A stretch of DNA of 64,000 bases from Hanstruepera ponticola (GCF_012931685.1 NZ_JABANC010000001.1:1178001-1242000); one strand, 5' to 3'; shown: positions 33,801 to 42,077, counted from the first letter of the stretch. A program made the numbers and translations. The notes: generated from the sequence alone by a model not told the origin.

Positions 33801-33988
33801 CACCTATTGAAGCCTTGTCGTTTGGAATAGTTGCTAATAATTTACTTATGTGGCGTGCTAAAGAAAACAAATATACTGATCCGGAATTTTCAATAAACAC
33901 AGGAGGTAATGGTGTTAGTGGTATTGGTTCAAGTGCGCAAACACCACCGACTGGGACTTACGGATTTAAAATGAATGTTAATTTTTAA
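30893..33988 (+). CDS. SusC/RagA family TonB-dependent outer-membrane receptor
   Basis: A 1031-residue TonB-linked receptor. A signal peptide (residues 1-20, ending SYAQ) is followed by a CarboxypepD_reg-like domain (about 24-100) with GTVSDESGLPLPGVNI, then the TonB box/plug domain (about 110-230: ALSGKSSGLN, VLRGFSSL, VVDGVPQ, SKGANGAIIVTTKR) and a 22-strand barrel ending in NVNF. Length is normal for SusC. It imports a glycan, peptide or other ligand through the outer membrane together with the SusD partner. No sugar hydrolase is in the operon, so the ligand is unknown. Confidence 0.95.
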   Translation: MNQGYKLFFLFVFFSICSYAQEKSITGTVSDESGLPLPGVNIIVKGTTNGTQTDFDGNYTLTVNQGDVLQISYLGYTSLEQTVGTNNVINVSLEPDVTAIDEVVITALGIKRKPKELAYATTELKKETLVQAAPVDVASALSGKSSGLNINTSDNGVNPTSQVVLRGFSSLTGNNGALIVVDGVPQSQGTLNNLNANDIESINILKGASSVTLYGSKGANGAIIVTTKRGGNNEKININFNSVVTFEEVKYFPETQTKFGSGSTQNFEYDPIENESWGPRYDGLPRRVGPILADGTYQVLPYAPIKNNKKDFFDTGITLQNAISLSGGGENSSYFFSAQRVDRTGVTPGDEYVRDNFRFNATRKSGKLETSTSVSFFQDKTDVAGASPNDGSYYRILLNTPGHIPISNYRNWRTDKFSTPDTYFNAYFKNPYQIIDQNRNTARSNRLQGIARLDYEFNDWITATYTLGGTWFNSSFKNTQEAWQYDPTLTYTRPSDEVNAVQDGMTDNFRLNSDLLVNFDRQLTEDISARLILGNHVETFRSKQVNVGGNNLFTNVIYNVNVRTGELTGGEGTTQKRLYSYFGDLTLGFRDYLYLTGSYRQDISSTLPIDNNSYGYYSAGLSFVPTDAFTSLKEGALDYLKFNVSYARVGNDAGIGQTNENFIVPGGFPFGTTTGLRPTTIAVDPELSPEFSTSIEGGFNVEFFKRRITLGANYYFVKSEDQINFSQASAGSGARSYLTNIGEIQNQGFEFDLGLVPLKYENFQWDLGVTVTTNKSEVISLADGADRLQVGTGFQNTATLFAQVGEAYPAIFAPGYVRDPEGRVVIDANTGDPLVTNEFINLGSTVPDLIIGATTRIRFKDFTLSAVADYKTGHVFYNTVVEALEFAGLTVHSASTNRQPFVFPNSSYETSPGSGVYVENNNITTSGGNRNFWQTSYNNIKENYVVDASAIKIREIALDYNLPSKFLEKTPIEALSFGIVANNLLMWRAKENKYTDPEFSINTGGNGVSGIGSSAQTPPTGTYGFKMNVNF

Positions 33989-33992
33989 AAAA

Positions 33993-35492
33993 ATGAAAAT
34001 GAAAAATATTAAAACAAACTTATTGCTCTTTTTGATGCTTGTTTCTTTAGCATCATGTAGTGATGAATTTTTAGACGTTAACGATAGTTCAACAAACCCA
34101 CCGTCGTCAACACCTGAACTCACGTTGCCTGCAGCACAAAAGTATAGTGCAGATATGATGTACAATGCTAACAATGCTAATAACTCCTTCAATTTGTTAG
34201 GAGGTATTTATGCTGGAGTAATCTCGGATTCTGGAGATAGAGTTTGGTATCAAACCGAACAATCATATATCATTAACAATGATACCTATCAGTCTTTATG
34301 GAACAATACTTATACACTTGCTTTATATAGTTATGATTATGTAGAAACTTTTCCAGAAGCAGGTTATGATTATTATAAAGCTATAGCCAAAATAATGAAA
34401 GCTTACCATTTTGCTGCCTTGGTAGATATGTATGGTGATATTATTTATAGTGAAGCATTTCAAAGAGGAGAGAACACTCAACCAGCTTATGACGATGATA
34501 GAGCTATTTATGATGCTATCTATGAACAATTAAATGTAGCAATCAATATGATATCCAACGCAGGAGCTAATACAAAGTCAGTGACTACTGATGTTATTCT
34601 TGGCGGTGATATGAATGCTTGGCAAAAATTCGCAAACACGTTGAAATTGAGAATGCTTTTACGTCAGATTAATACAGGTGAAGATTTAACAGCACAATAT
34701 AACGAGTTGATGAATAGTGGAATAGGTTTTATTGATAGCACAGTATCAGTAAATCCGGGTTATTTAGATGAAGCAGGAAAACAAAATCCGTTTTATGCTG
34801 TTCATGGATTTGCTCCTGGAGGGACAACTCCTGGGCCAAATGGAGGAGCAACCAGAGGTAGTGATACGTATATTGATTTCATGACAGATAACAATGATCC
34901 TCGAGTTGCAAGGCTATTTTTGCCTGTTGGAGGTGAGTATGTAGGTGTTCCTCAAAATGTTTATGATAATGCATATAATTCAAATCTGGTGTCAGATTTA
35001 GGACCTGGGATTATTAATTCCAGTTCTCAAGACGCTCAACTAATGTTACTTTCTGAAGCATTATTTCTTCAGGCTGAAGCAGCGCAAAGAAACTTAATTA
35101 CAGGGAATGCAGGAGATTTGTATAAAGCAGGTATTGCAGCATCATTTGCTGAACTTGGAGTTCCAAATCCAGTTGCTGCTGCTGCTGATTATGAATCAAA
35201 TAGTATTAACCCAATAATCAATTGGGAATCTGCTGATGGTATAGGGAATGAAATCGAAGCAATAATTACCCAAAAGTGGATAGCAGGAGGCTTCATTTCA
35301 GGTTTTGAAGTGTGGATGGATCGTGTTCGTACAGAATTTCCATCTTTTGTTCCTATACCAGTAGGCGCAGCTTCAGCTGTGTTTCCTTCTAATTTACTTT
35401 ATCCAACTGCAGAATTAGCATCAAACTCAGCTAATGTTCCGGCTCAAGGTGCTAACGCGGCATTTGATAGACACACATTTTGGATGCAATAA
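33993..35492 (+). CDS. SusD/RagB family outer-membrane lipoprotein
   Basis: A 499-residue lipoprotein, SusD-like_2 type. Start 33993 lies just after the susC stop and gives a lipobox SLASC (Cys22); an in-frame ATG at 33975 lies inside susC. The mature protein is helix-rich with the TPR-like N-terminal half (NNSFNLLGG, LWNNTYTLA, AYHFAALVDMYGDI) and the ligand cap domain after it. It binds the ligand as a lid on SusC. The TPR-like set and Ala/Gly rich C-terminus are normal for the family. Confidence 0.93.
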   Translation: MKMKNIKTNLLLFLMLVSLASCSDEFLDVNDSSTNPPSSTPELTLPAAQKYSADMMYNANNANNSFNLLGGIYAGVISDSGDRVWYQTEQSYIINNDTYQSLWNNTYTLALYSYDYVETFPEAGYDYYKAIAKIMKAYHFAALVDMYGDIIYSEAFQRGENTQPAYDDDRAIYDAIYEQLNVAINMISNAGANTKSVTTDVILGGDMNAWQKFANTLKLRMLLRQINTGEDLTAQYNELMNSGIGFIDSTVSVNPGYLDEAGKQNPFYAVHGFAPGGTTPGPNGGATRGSDTYIDFMTDNNDPRVARLFLPVGGEYVGVPQNVYDNAYNSNLVSDLGPGIINSSSQDAQLMLLSEALFLQAEAAQRNLITGNAGDLYKAGIAASFAELGVPNPVAAAADYESNSINPIINWESADGIGNEIEAIITQKWIAGGFISGFEVWMDRVRTEFPSFVPIPVGAASAVFPSNLLYPTAELASNSANVPAQGANAAFDRHTFWMQ

Positions 35493-35515
35493 CCATAAAA
35501 CAAATAAAAACAGAT

Positions 35516-36364
35516 ATGAAAACATTTAGATATATATTAGTATTGTTTGCAATGTCATTTGCAATAACATCTTGCGTTTTAGATGATGATGAGCAAACGT
35601 TCAATGAAGGACCCAATGTATTATTATTTCCTTCTTCACAAGTAACAGGATTTTTCTTAAATGATAATGCTGATGATTTTACTTATACTGTTCCTTTAAG
35701 TATTACTGGAGGTGACGGAAATCCACTTAATGCACCAACAAATGCAAATTTTGAATTGGATGCTTCTTCAACTGCTATAGAAGGTGTTGAATTCGATTTT
35801 GTGGACAATAGCGGCTCTGTGGTTATCCCTGCAGGCAACACATTTACTAATGTGCCTATAATTGTGCATTCAGGAGAATTGGATCCTGCAAACCCAACAA
35901 CAGTTGTATTAAATATAACAGGAGGTTCGTCTTCAGCATCAAATAATATTGTTGCTTCAGGAAACCGAGGTCAAGTAACTATTGTATTACAGGCAACATG
36001 CTCTTCTGATTTAGGTGGTATATATGAATTGTCAGTTACATCAAGTTCTGGATTAACCAATTTTCACCCAGCAGAATCAATTACAGAAATTAGTGAAGGT
36101 GTTTATTTGACAAATACATCCGGTACTTGGGATGTGGGTGTTCTCAATGGAGGGGTTAGAGAAGGCTTTATTTTTACTGAAGTCTGTGGAAGTATTGTCA
36201 TTGAACAGCAAAATTTAGCTGGTATCTATAGTAACCTCTTGGAAGGTACAGATGTTTTAGGAACTGTTGACCCTGCCACTGGTGATATAACTTTGGAATA
36301 CACAATAGGATTTAGTGGTAATACAGTGTTTAATACATATACGGCTACTTATGTTAAACTTTAA
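35516..36364 (+). CDS. Lipoprotein of the SusCD operon, Ig-like/DUF1735-type domain
   Basis: A 282-residue lipoprotein. The start at 35516 gives a lipobox AITSC (Cys20). The sequence after residue 30 looks like a beta-sandwich repeat found in DUF1735-type surface lipoproteins (VLLFPSSQV, TVPLSITGG, NFELDASS, GSVVIPAGNT), then a second domain from the cysteine in QATCSSDLGG. It is third in the SusCD operon and probably binds the substrate at the cell surface (inference). Its start overlaps nothing; the susD stop is 23 bases upstream. Confidence 0.68.
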   Translation: MKTFRYILVLFAMSFAITSCVLDDDEQTFNEGPNVLLFPSSQVTGFFLNDNADDFTYTVPLSITGGDGNPLNAPTNANFELDASSTAIEGVEFDFVDNSGSVVIPAGNTFTNVPIIVHSGELDPANPTTVVLNITGGSSSASNNIVASGNRGQVTIVLQATCSSDLGGIYELSVTSSSGLTNFHPAESITEISEGVYLTNTSGTWDVGVLNGGVREGFIFTEVCGSIVIEQQNLAGIYSNLLEGTDVLGTVDPATGDITLEYTIGFSGNTVFNTYTATYVKL

Positions 36365-36374
36365 AAAAATAATT

Positions 36375-37277
36375 ATGAAAATAAATTTAGTAAATAAGTT
36401 GCATTACGTCTTTTTATCAGCATTACTAATTGGCTTAAGTGCCTGTGAGAATGATGATGTTGAAGATGTAGTAATTGATGGTAATCAACCAACTTTAACA
36501 GTTACGAGTTCTACTGGAAGTTTCAATTTTAATGAGGTAGAAAATGATCAGGTTATCACATTGACAGCAACACTTGATAAGCCTACTAATAAGCAAGTTC
36601 GAGTATATATTTTTCAAGAAAGTGGTACTGCTGATGGAAATGATATTTCATTGCCTGCCACAGGATATATAAATATACCGGCATATCAAACATCGGCAAC
36701 AGGAACAATCACTATTCATAAAGATATAGTTATTGAAGATACAGAAACCGCTGTGATTAACATAGGTGATTCGCGTACAACTGCAGCATTTTATCAGCCA
36801 TTTCAAATGAACATAGCAATTCAAAATTTTTCTAATGAAAATGCTACCATGTTACTTGAGTGGGATGATGATAATTTAGATGATCATTTATGTGATATGG
36901 ATTTTGATGTTTATTTAGATACATTTGAAGCATATGCATTTACTGGTGATTGTCCAGAAAATTTATTTGAGCCGTCAAACCCAAATAATTTGTGGACAGG
37001 AGAGTTGACAGAAGGTACACATAATATCATGGTTGACTTATGGGATACTAATGGCTTTATGCCAGATCCTGCAATAGCTATTCCTTTAAGATTAACATTT
37101 GGAAAGTTAGGATCATTTGCAGCATTTTTAGACTTAAATGGATTATATACATCAGAAAGTGAAGATTCCAACAATGGTGCAGGTGGTGTAATGATGGTAG
37201 GCTCTGTTGAAGTTGTGAATGGTCTTTATACTGTTTATGATAGAAATGGAGTTTTAATTGCTCAAGAATCAAACTAA
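36375..37277 (+). CDS. Lipoprotein of the SusCD operon, unknown function
   Basis: A 300-residue lipoprotein; the start at 36375 gives a lipobox GLSAC (Cys24), and the ATG at 36315 would lie inside the upstream gene. Residues 35-150 look like a Calx-beta-like sandwich (VITLTATLDKP, RVYIFQES, GTITIHKDIVIEDTETAVI). A C-terminal acidic domain with DDDNLDDHLCD and a lone disulphide candidate pair follows. Function is not recognised. It ends the operon, 45 bases before a strong terminator. Confidence 0.7.
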   Translation: MKINLVNKLHYVFLSALLIGLSACENDDVEDVVIDGNQPTLTVTSSTGSFNFNEVENDQVITLTATLDKPTNKQVRVYIFQESGTADGNDISLPATGYINIPAYQTSATGTITIHKDIVIEDTETAVINIGDSRTTAAFYQPFQMNIAIQNFSNENATMLLEWDDDNLDDHLCDMDFDVYLDTFEAYAFTGDCPENLFEPSNPNNLWTGELTEGTHNIMVDLWDTNGFMPDPAIAIPLRLTFGKLGSFAAFLDLNGLYTSESEDSNNGAGGVMMVGSVEVVNGLYTVYDRNGVLIAQESN

Positions 37278-37322
37278 CTTATAATTATGATTGGTTGAGA
37301 TGAATTTAATTCATCTTGCGAG

Positions 37323-37349
37323 AAAAGCCATTGATTTCAATGGCTTTTT
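37323..37349 (+). terminator. Terminator of the SusCD operon
   Basis: Twelve-base perfect stem AAAAGCCATTGA (37323-37334) with TCAATGGCTTTT (37337-37348), two-base loop, T tract included in the 3' arm. It lies 45 bases after the last lipoprotein gene. Confidence 0.9.
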
Positions 37350-37351
37350 CT

Positions 37352-37392
37352 TTGAAATTTGATTGTAGGTTTCCTTTTAAATCAAATTTCAA
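37352..37392. repeat. 13-base inverted repeat in the gap before tRNA-Phe
   Basis: TTGAAATTTGATT (37352-37364) and AATCAAATTTCAA (37380-37392) are perfect inverse copies with a 15-base loop. It starts three bases after the operon terminator. No T tract follows on the plus strand, so it is not an ordinary terminator. Function unknown. Confidence 0.75.
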
Positions 37393-37445
37393 GGCTTTCA
37401 TATCAAAACAATCTATTCAACAGATAAGATTGATACTTTTGAGTA

Positions 37446-37537
37446 AGTTATTCCACTAAACTTTGATAATAAAAAAAGGAATAAAATTTGGATTAGTCTC
37501 CTATAAAAAGGCTTGAGGTAACTCTAGCCTTTTTTTT
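37446..37537 (+). ncRNA. Candidate small RNA with its own promoter and terminator
   Basis: A -7 box TACTTTTG (TAnnTTTG) sits at 37434-37441, predicting a start near 37446, and a terminator ends at 37537, about 90 bases later. Near the 5' end a seven-base stem TTATTCC/GGAATAA pairs 37448-37454 with 37478-37484. There is no open reading frame. No good -33 element is seen. No known RNA family is recognised. Confidence 0.4.
37505..37537 (+). terminator. Second plus-strand terminator in the gap
   Basis: Stem AGGCT..AGCCT extended by A-T pairs, with an inner GAG/CTC stem around the loop GTAA and one T-T mismatch; T tract at 37530-37537. Since the SusCD operon is already ended at 37349, this terminator needs another plus-strand transcript, proposed as a small RNA. 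Confidence 0.85.
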
Positions 37538-37601
37538 GATTAAGATATATCAAAATGAAACCAAGGTAAAGCGTTGTCACTATTATAGTTCCATTAAAAC
37601 C

Positions 37602-37633
37602 AAAAAACTCGATTCATACGAATCGAGTTTTTT
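37602..37633 (-). terminator. Terminator of tRNA-Phe
   Basis: Eight-base stem CTCGATTC/GAATCGAG (37608-37615 and 37620-37627), loop ATAC, A tract before and T tract after, so it works on both strands. It begins two bases downstream of the tRNA 3' end on the minus strand. Confidence 0.9.
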
Positions 37634-37634
37634 C

Positions 37635-37710
37635 TGGTGGTGCCTCCAGGAATCGAACCAGGGACACAAGGATTTTCAGTCCTTTGCTCTACCAACTGAG
37701 CTAAGGCACC
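37635..37710 (-). tRNA. tRNA-Phe (GAA)
   Basis: A 76-base tRNA on the minus strand. The acceptor arms GGTGCCT and AGGCACC pair, the D arm TAGCTCAGTTGGTAGAGC, the anticodon loop CTGAAAATC (anticodon GAA) and the T arm with GGTTCGATTCC are all complete, and the 3' ACCA is encoded. It is a single gene, not part of an array, with a hairpin terminator right behind it. Confidence 0.97.
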
Positions 37711-37811
37711 AGTCGCATAATTGCGGATGCAAATATAAAGTTGTTTTTATTATTCACCAAAAGAAAATTTATAAAAAATGGTTTTGTAAATTTACCACCT
37801 TAATTTTGCCT

Positions 37812-38543
37812 ATGAATTTAATTGTAGATGTTGGAAATACTTTCGTAAAGTTAGCTGTTTTCAAGGATGATAAACTATTAGTAAGTAGAAGTATAGAGGT
37901 TATTGGTTTTGAAGCAGAGTTTAAAGTTTTAAATAAAAAATTCCCCAATATTCAAAGCTGTATAATATCTTCAGTAGGAAATTTGCCTGTTGAAAATATA
38001 AAATTAGTTAGAGAAAGATTACATGTAATTTACCTTGACTCGTCAACCCCTCTTCCTTTTGAGAATTTATACAAAACACCCACAACACTTGGTGTAGATA
38101 GATTGGCTTTGGTTAGTGCATCTGCAATTCAATATCCAGATAAAAATGTGCTGATAATAGATGCTGGTACGTGTATTACTTTTGATTTTATAAACAACAA
38201 AAACCAATATTTGGGTGGAGCAATATCACCAGGTGTTCAAATGCGATACAAATCACTAAATAATTTAACTGCAAATCTTCCGTTATTAGAAATTAAAGAG
38301 CCAAAAAACTTGATAGGTAATACAACCAGTGAGGCCATTCATTCTGGTGTAATCAATGGCGTTTTACATGAAATTGATGGCGTAATTGAAGCATATAAAC
38401 TAAAATATGCAGATTTAACAGTTATTTTAACAGGAGGAAATGCTAATTTTTTGTCTAAACAATTAAAAAGTAGCATATTTGCGAACTCTAATTTCCTTTT
38501 AGAGGGCTTAAACTATATTTTACAATTTAATTCAAAAGAATGA
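37812..38543 (+). CDS. coaX: Type III pantothenate kinase
   Basis: A 243-residue CoaX, which phosphorylates pantothenate in the first step of coenzyme A synthesis. The ATG at 37812 is chosen because MNLIVDVGNTFVK is the normal CoaX N-terminus with Asp6 in the phosphate loop; the frame is open further upstream but only across the tRNA gene. Later motifs are TPTTLGVDRLALV and LIIDAGTCITFD, with GGAISPG. Its stop overlaps the next gene by four bases (ATGA). CoaX needs a monovalent cation and is not feedback inhibited in known members. Confidence 0.93.
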   Translation: MNLIVDVGNTFVKLAVFKDDKLLVSRSIEVIGFEAEFKVLNKKFPNIQSCIISSVGNLPVENIKLVRERLHVIYLDSSTPLPFENLYKTPTTLGVDRLALVSASAIQYPDKNVLIIDAGTCITFDFINNKNQYLGGAISPGVQMRYKSLNNLTANLPLLEIKEPKNLIGNTTSEAIHSGVINGVLHEIDGVIEAYKLKYADLTVILTGGNANFLSKQLKSSIFANSNFLLEGLNYILQFNSKE

Positions 38544-39856
38544 TTAAAAAACTTGTATTAGTTTTCATCGTATTATTTACCATTAAAAGTTTTGCCCAAA
38601 ATGGTACTTCGTCACCTTATTCATTTTACGGAATAGGTAGCCTTAAATTCAAAGGAACTGTTGAAAACAGGAGTATGGGAGGTTTAAGCATCTATACGGA
38701 CAGTATCCACATTAACTTAAGAAACCCTGCTTCATATGCTGGAAAGAATTTAGCATTATACGGTAACGAGGGTAGGCCAATCAAGTTTTCTGTTGCAGGA
38801 TCTCATACCAATTTAAAATTATCAAGTGATTCAGGAGAAGATAAATTATCATCTTCTACATTTGACTATATATCGCTAGCAATTCCTGTAGGAAAATTGG
38901 GAGTTGGTGTTGGATTAATACCTTATACATCAGTTGGATATAAGCTAGAGACATTAGATGACAGCAATCGATTAAATGAGCGTTTCAGTGGTGATGGTGG
39001 CTTAAATCGTACATACTTGTCGCTTGGATATCTTATTAATGACAATTTCAGTGTAGGTGTCGATTTAAGCTATAATTTTGGAAATATTCAAAATAGCACA
39101 ATTGTGTTTGATTATAATGATGATGGTGATTTGATTCAATTCCAATCACGTGAAACAAACCGATCAGACTTAAGCGGCTTGAGTTTAAATATAGGATTAA
39201 CTTACAGGGCTAAAATATCTGATAAGTTAGAACTCAAATCAGGATTTACATTCACTCCCGAAACTAATTTAAAATCAGTTAATGAGCGCGATTTTAGTAC
39301 AATAGTTATTAATGCATCTACAAACAGGGAGATTGTTGTAAACACAATTGAAGCTGATTTAAGATCTCAAGGATTAGACGAAACAAATTTTTTATTGCCT
39401 TCCAAATTTTCGTTAGGAGCGGGAGTTGGTCAACCAAGAATTTGGTTTGTAGGTGCTGAATATACGTTTCAAAACACATCAAAATTTGTGAATGAATTAC
39501 ACGGATCAAACGGAACGGAATATTCCAATGGGTCAACATTTGCACTTGGTGGGTTTTTTATACCTAAATATAATTCCTTCTCAAGTTACTTTAGTAGAAT
39601 GGTTTACAGGGCTGGAATACGTTTTGAAGACACGGGTCTAAATATTAATAATACTAATATAAATGAGTTTGGCATATCTTTTGGAGTAGGATTACCTATA
39701 GGTAGTGCTAGAGACTTTTTCTCCAATGCCAACCTAGGTTTTGAAATTGGTAAACGTGGAACAACCAGAAATAATTTAATACAAGAAAACTTTATTAATT
39801 TTAATTTGAGTTTGTCTTTAAATGATAGATGGTTCCAAAAAAGAAGATATGAATAA
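38540..39856 (+). CDS. FadL-like outer-membrane beta-barrel protein
   Basis: A 438-residue exported protein (signal peptide 1-19, ending SFAQ). The mature start NGTSSPYSFYGIGSL and the later SMGGLSIY and INLRNPASYAG are typical of flavobacterial FadL-like barrels (also grouped as outer-membrane transport proteins), followed by many amphipathic strands. It likely passes hydrophobic compounds or is a structural barrel. Always found between coaX and a TPR protein in flavobacteria in my recollection, so the linkage could be old. Cargo unknown. Confidence 0.72.
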   Translation: MIKKLVLVFIVLFTIKSFAQNGTSSPYSFYGIGSLKFKGTVENRSMGGLSIYTDSIHINLRNPASYAGKNLALYGNEGRPIKFSVAGSHTNLKLSSDSGEDKLSSSTFDYISLAIPVGKLGVGVGLIPYTSVGYKLETLDDSNRLNERFSGDGGLNRTYLSLGYLINDNFSVGVDLSYNFGNIQNSTIVFDYNDDGDLIQFQSRETNRSDLSGLSLNIGLTYRAKISDKLELKSGFTFTPETNLKSVNERDFSTIVINASTNREIVVNTIEADLRSQGLDETNFLLPSKFSLGAGVGQPRIWFVGAEYTFQNTSKFVNELHGSNGTEYSNGSTFALGGFFIPKYNSFSSYFSRMVYRAGIRFEDTGLNINNTNINEFGISFGVGLPIGSARDFFSNANLGFEIGKRGTTRNNLIQENFINFNLSLSLNDRWFQKRRYE

Positions 39857-39875
39857 ACACAATAAATTTGATATT

Positions 39876-41261
39876 ATGAAAACGAGAATTACATTATTAA
39901 CTCTAATGCTATTGTTTTTAGGTTTTAATGGTATGCAAGCACAACAGGATGAAGAATGTATGACTAATCTGTCGATATTTTCTGAATATGCTAAAGCAAA
40001 AAATTACGATGCTGCATTTGAGCCTTGGATGAAAGTTAGAAATAAGTGCCCAAAATTAAATTTAAACATATACTCTGCAGGTGAAGATATTTTAGAACAC
40101 AAGATTGACAAATCCAACGGAGCTGAAAAGGTTGCTTTTATCAATGACTTAAAGAAGCTTTGGGATGAGCGTGCAATGCATTATGCGAGTAAAACAAAAA
40201 AAGGTGAATATGGTGCCAAGTCTTGTCAGTTAATGTATGATAACCGTGAGTTGTTAAAGATGACGGATGAAGAATTGTATAACTGTTTTGATGCTGCTTA
40301 CAAAGCAGATCCAGACTCCTTTACTAATCCAAAATCATTATACACATATTTCTCTTTGATGGTTGACTTATATGATGCTGGTAAGAAATCTGCAGCAGAA
40401 TTATTTGACAAATATGATGATATCACTGAAAAGGTAGAAACTGAAGTAGGTAATTATTCTGAAGATTTAAATAAATTGGTTGCAAAGGAAGATGCTGGAA
40501 CAGCCCTTACAAGTAAGGAAGGTAGATATAAAAGATTTTACGAAAGTTATTTGAATGCTTTTGATCAAATATCTAGTGGAATTGATAAGAAGTTGGGTGA
40601 TCGTGCTAATTGCGAAAACTTAATCCCTCTTTATACTAAAGACTTTGAAAAGAATAAAGACAATGCATTATGGTTGCAACGTGCAGCTGGTAAAATGTCG
40701 GAAAAAGAATGTACTGATGACCCTTTGTTCTTTAAATTGGTAAATGCATACCATGCTTTGAGTCCTTCAGCTAATTCTGCTTATTATTTAGGTATTTTAA
40801 AGGATAAAGAAGGTAAGTCTAGTGAAGCTGTTAAGTTCTATGAGCAAGCTATTAGTTTAGAAACTGATAATTTTAAGAAAGCCAAGCTTAACGAAAAAAT
40901 AGGTGACAAATTAAGAAAAAGAGGTAGCTTTGGTAGTGCAAGAAATTATTATTCTAAAGCATTGCAGTTAAATCCATCTAATGGTCGTCCGCACTTAAAA
41001 ATAGCAGATATGTATAATCGTAGTGCTAATGATTGTGGTGACACAAACTTTAACAAGCGTGCGGTGTTTTGGTTAGCTGCTGATGAAGCTGAAAAAGCTG
41101 GTCGTGTTGACCCAACATTAAAAAGTTCTGCAGCACAATCTGCAGCAAGTTATAGAGCAAAAGCTCCAACTAAGAGTGAAATTTTTAGTGAGGATAAAGC
41201 AGGTAAATCTATAAGCATAGGTTGTTGGATTGGTAAAACCATTACAGTTCCTAAAATCTAA
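39876..41261 (+). CDS. Exported TPR-repeat protein
   Basis: A 461-residue protein with signal peptide (MKTRITLLTLMLL..., ending MQAQ); start 39876 gives it directly, and ATGs at 39849 and 39822 are less likely. Tetratricopeptide-like helices are most clear at residues 300-400 (SANSAYYLGILKDKEGK, AVKFYEQAISLE, YYSKALQLNP, PHLKIADMYN). Such proteins scaffold envelope complexes. Its last base overlaps the first base of the lptC start, so the two are coupled. Confidence 0.8.
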   Translation: MKTRITLLTLMLLFLGFNGMQAQQDEECMTNLSIFSEYAKAKNYDAAFEPWMKVRNKCPKLNLNIYSAGEDILEHKIDKSNGAEKVAFINDLKKLWDERAMHYASKTKKGEYGAKSCQLMYDNRELLKMTDEELYNCFDAAYKADPDSFTNPKSLYTYFSLMVDLYDAGKKSAAELFDKYDDITEKVETEVGNYSEDLNKLVAKEDAGTALTSKEGRYKRFYESYLNAFDQISSGIDKKLGDRANCENLIPLYTKDFEKNKDNALWLQRAAGKMSEKECTDDPLFFKLVNAYHALSPSANSAYYLGILKDKEGKSSEAVKFYEQAISLETDNFKKAKLNEKIGDKLRKRGSFGSARNYYSKALQLNPSNGRPHLKIADMYNRSANDCGDTNFNKRAVFWLAADEAEKAGRVDPTLKSSAAQSAASYRAKAPTKSEIFSEDKAGKSISIGCWIGKTITVPKI

Positions 41262-41815
41262 TGACTACAGCAAAATATCAAATATTTTCTAGCATAGTCA
41301 TGGTAACAGCCATGACTATGTTTTTTTCATGTAAAAGTAATTTAGATGAAGTTAATAAAATTGGTATTTCTGAAAATGAACCTATTGGTGTCGCTGAAAA
41401 TATTGACTTAAAATACACAGATTCAGGTCGTGTTACAGCTAACCTGTTAAGCCCTAAAATGTTGGATTTTTCCAATAGAGCTTTTGCTTATAATGAATTT
41501 CCAAATGGAGCCCATTTAGACCTTTTTGGTGAGAATAACGAAAAAAGTACTGTAATAGCTGATTATGCTATTGTGTATGACAAAACAGGGATTATTGATA
41601 TGCAAGGAAACGTTATATTGGCATCAGCTGAACAAGATACCTTATTTGCAGAGCAATTGTATTATGACCAAAACCGCGAATGGTTATTTACAAATAAACC
41701 AGTAACCTTTAGAAGAGGTCAGGACATTATTAATGGTAAGGGTTTTGATTCAGATGCAGAGTTTAATCAGGCCGAGGTTTTAGAGATTGATGGCATCATA
41801 ACCCTTGATGAATAA
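41261..41815 (+). CDS. lptC: LptC-family LPS export protein (lipoprotein)
   Basis: A 184-residue protein with N-terminal membrane or lipoprotein signal (lipobox-like FFSC near residue 24) and an LptC/OstA-like beta-jellyroll (about 40-180): repeated turns such as DSGRVTANLLSP, FPNGAHLDLF, TGIIDMQGNVILAS and FRRGQDIINGKGF. LptC bridges the LptB2FG transporter and LptA for LPS transport across the periplasm. Bacteroidota LptC are known to sit beside coaX in this order. Confidence 0.85.
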   Translation: MTTAKYQIFSSIVMVTAMTMFFSCKSNLDEVNKIGISENEPIGVAENIDLKYTDSGRVTANLLSPKMLDFSNRAFAYNEFPNGAHLDLFGENNEKSTVIADYAIVYDKTGIIDMQGNVILASAEQDTLFAEQLYYDQNREWLFTNKPVTFRRGQDIINGKGFDSDAEFNQAEVLEIDGIITLDE

Positions 41816-41882
41816 CGAACCCAAATTACCATTAACATCTTTTTTTAAGTATCTTTACATCAAATTAGTTAAAACTCATTTA

Positions 41883-42068
41883 ATGAAAATATTTAAGTTT
41901 TTTCAATATGCTTATTTAGTATTTGCTGCACTGTTCATTTATGTAGCAATTGAGAAGTATATGAAATCGGAAACTGTAGACTATATTTCTATTTTACTAG
42001 CTGCTACAGCAGTGTTTATGTTTTTCTTTCGACGAAAATTCAACAAACGTTTCGAAAATAAAAAGTAA
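41883..42068 (+). CDS. Small two-helix membrane protein
   Basis: A 61-residue protein with two hydrophobic helices (about residues 6-22 and 33-49) and a basic end (RRKFNKRFENKK). The start at 41883 is preferred; the open frame begins at 41805 inside lptC. No motif known. It sits between lptC and the CNNM gene and is probably co-transcribed, nine bases before the next start. Confidence 0.65.
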   Translation: MKIFKFFQYAYLVFAALFIYVAIEKYMKSETVDYISILLAATAVFMFFFRRKFNKRFENKK

Positions 42069-42077
42069 CTTTAGCTT

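Noticed and set aside
37801-37808. TAATTTTG four bases before the coaX start, a perfect TAnnTTTG match
   Set aside because: A start site five to seven bases after it would fall inside the start codon, and the -33 spacing is too short, so it is probably chance in AT-rich DNA.
37536-37811. An N-terminal extension of coaX by 92 codons
   Set aside because: It runs through the tRNA-Phe gene on the opposite strand and a terminator, and the conserved CoaX N-terminus begins at 37812.
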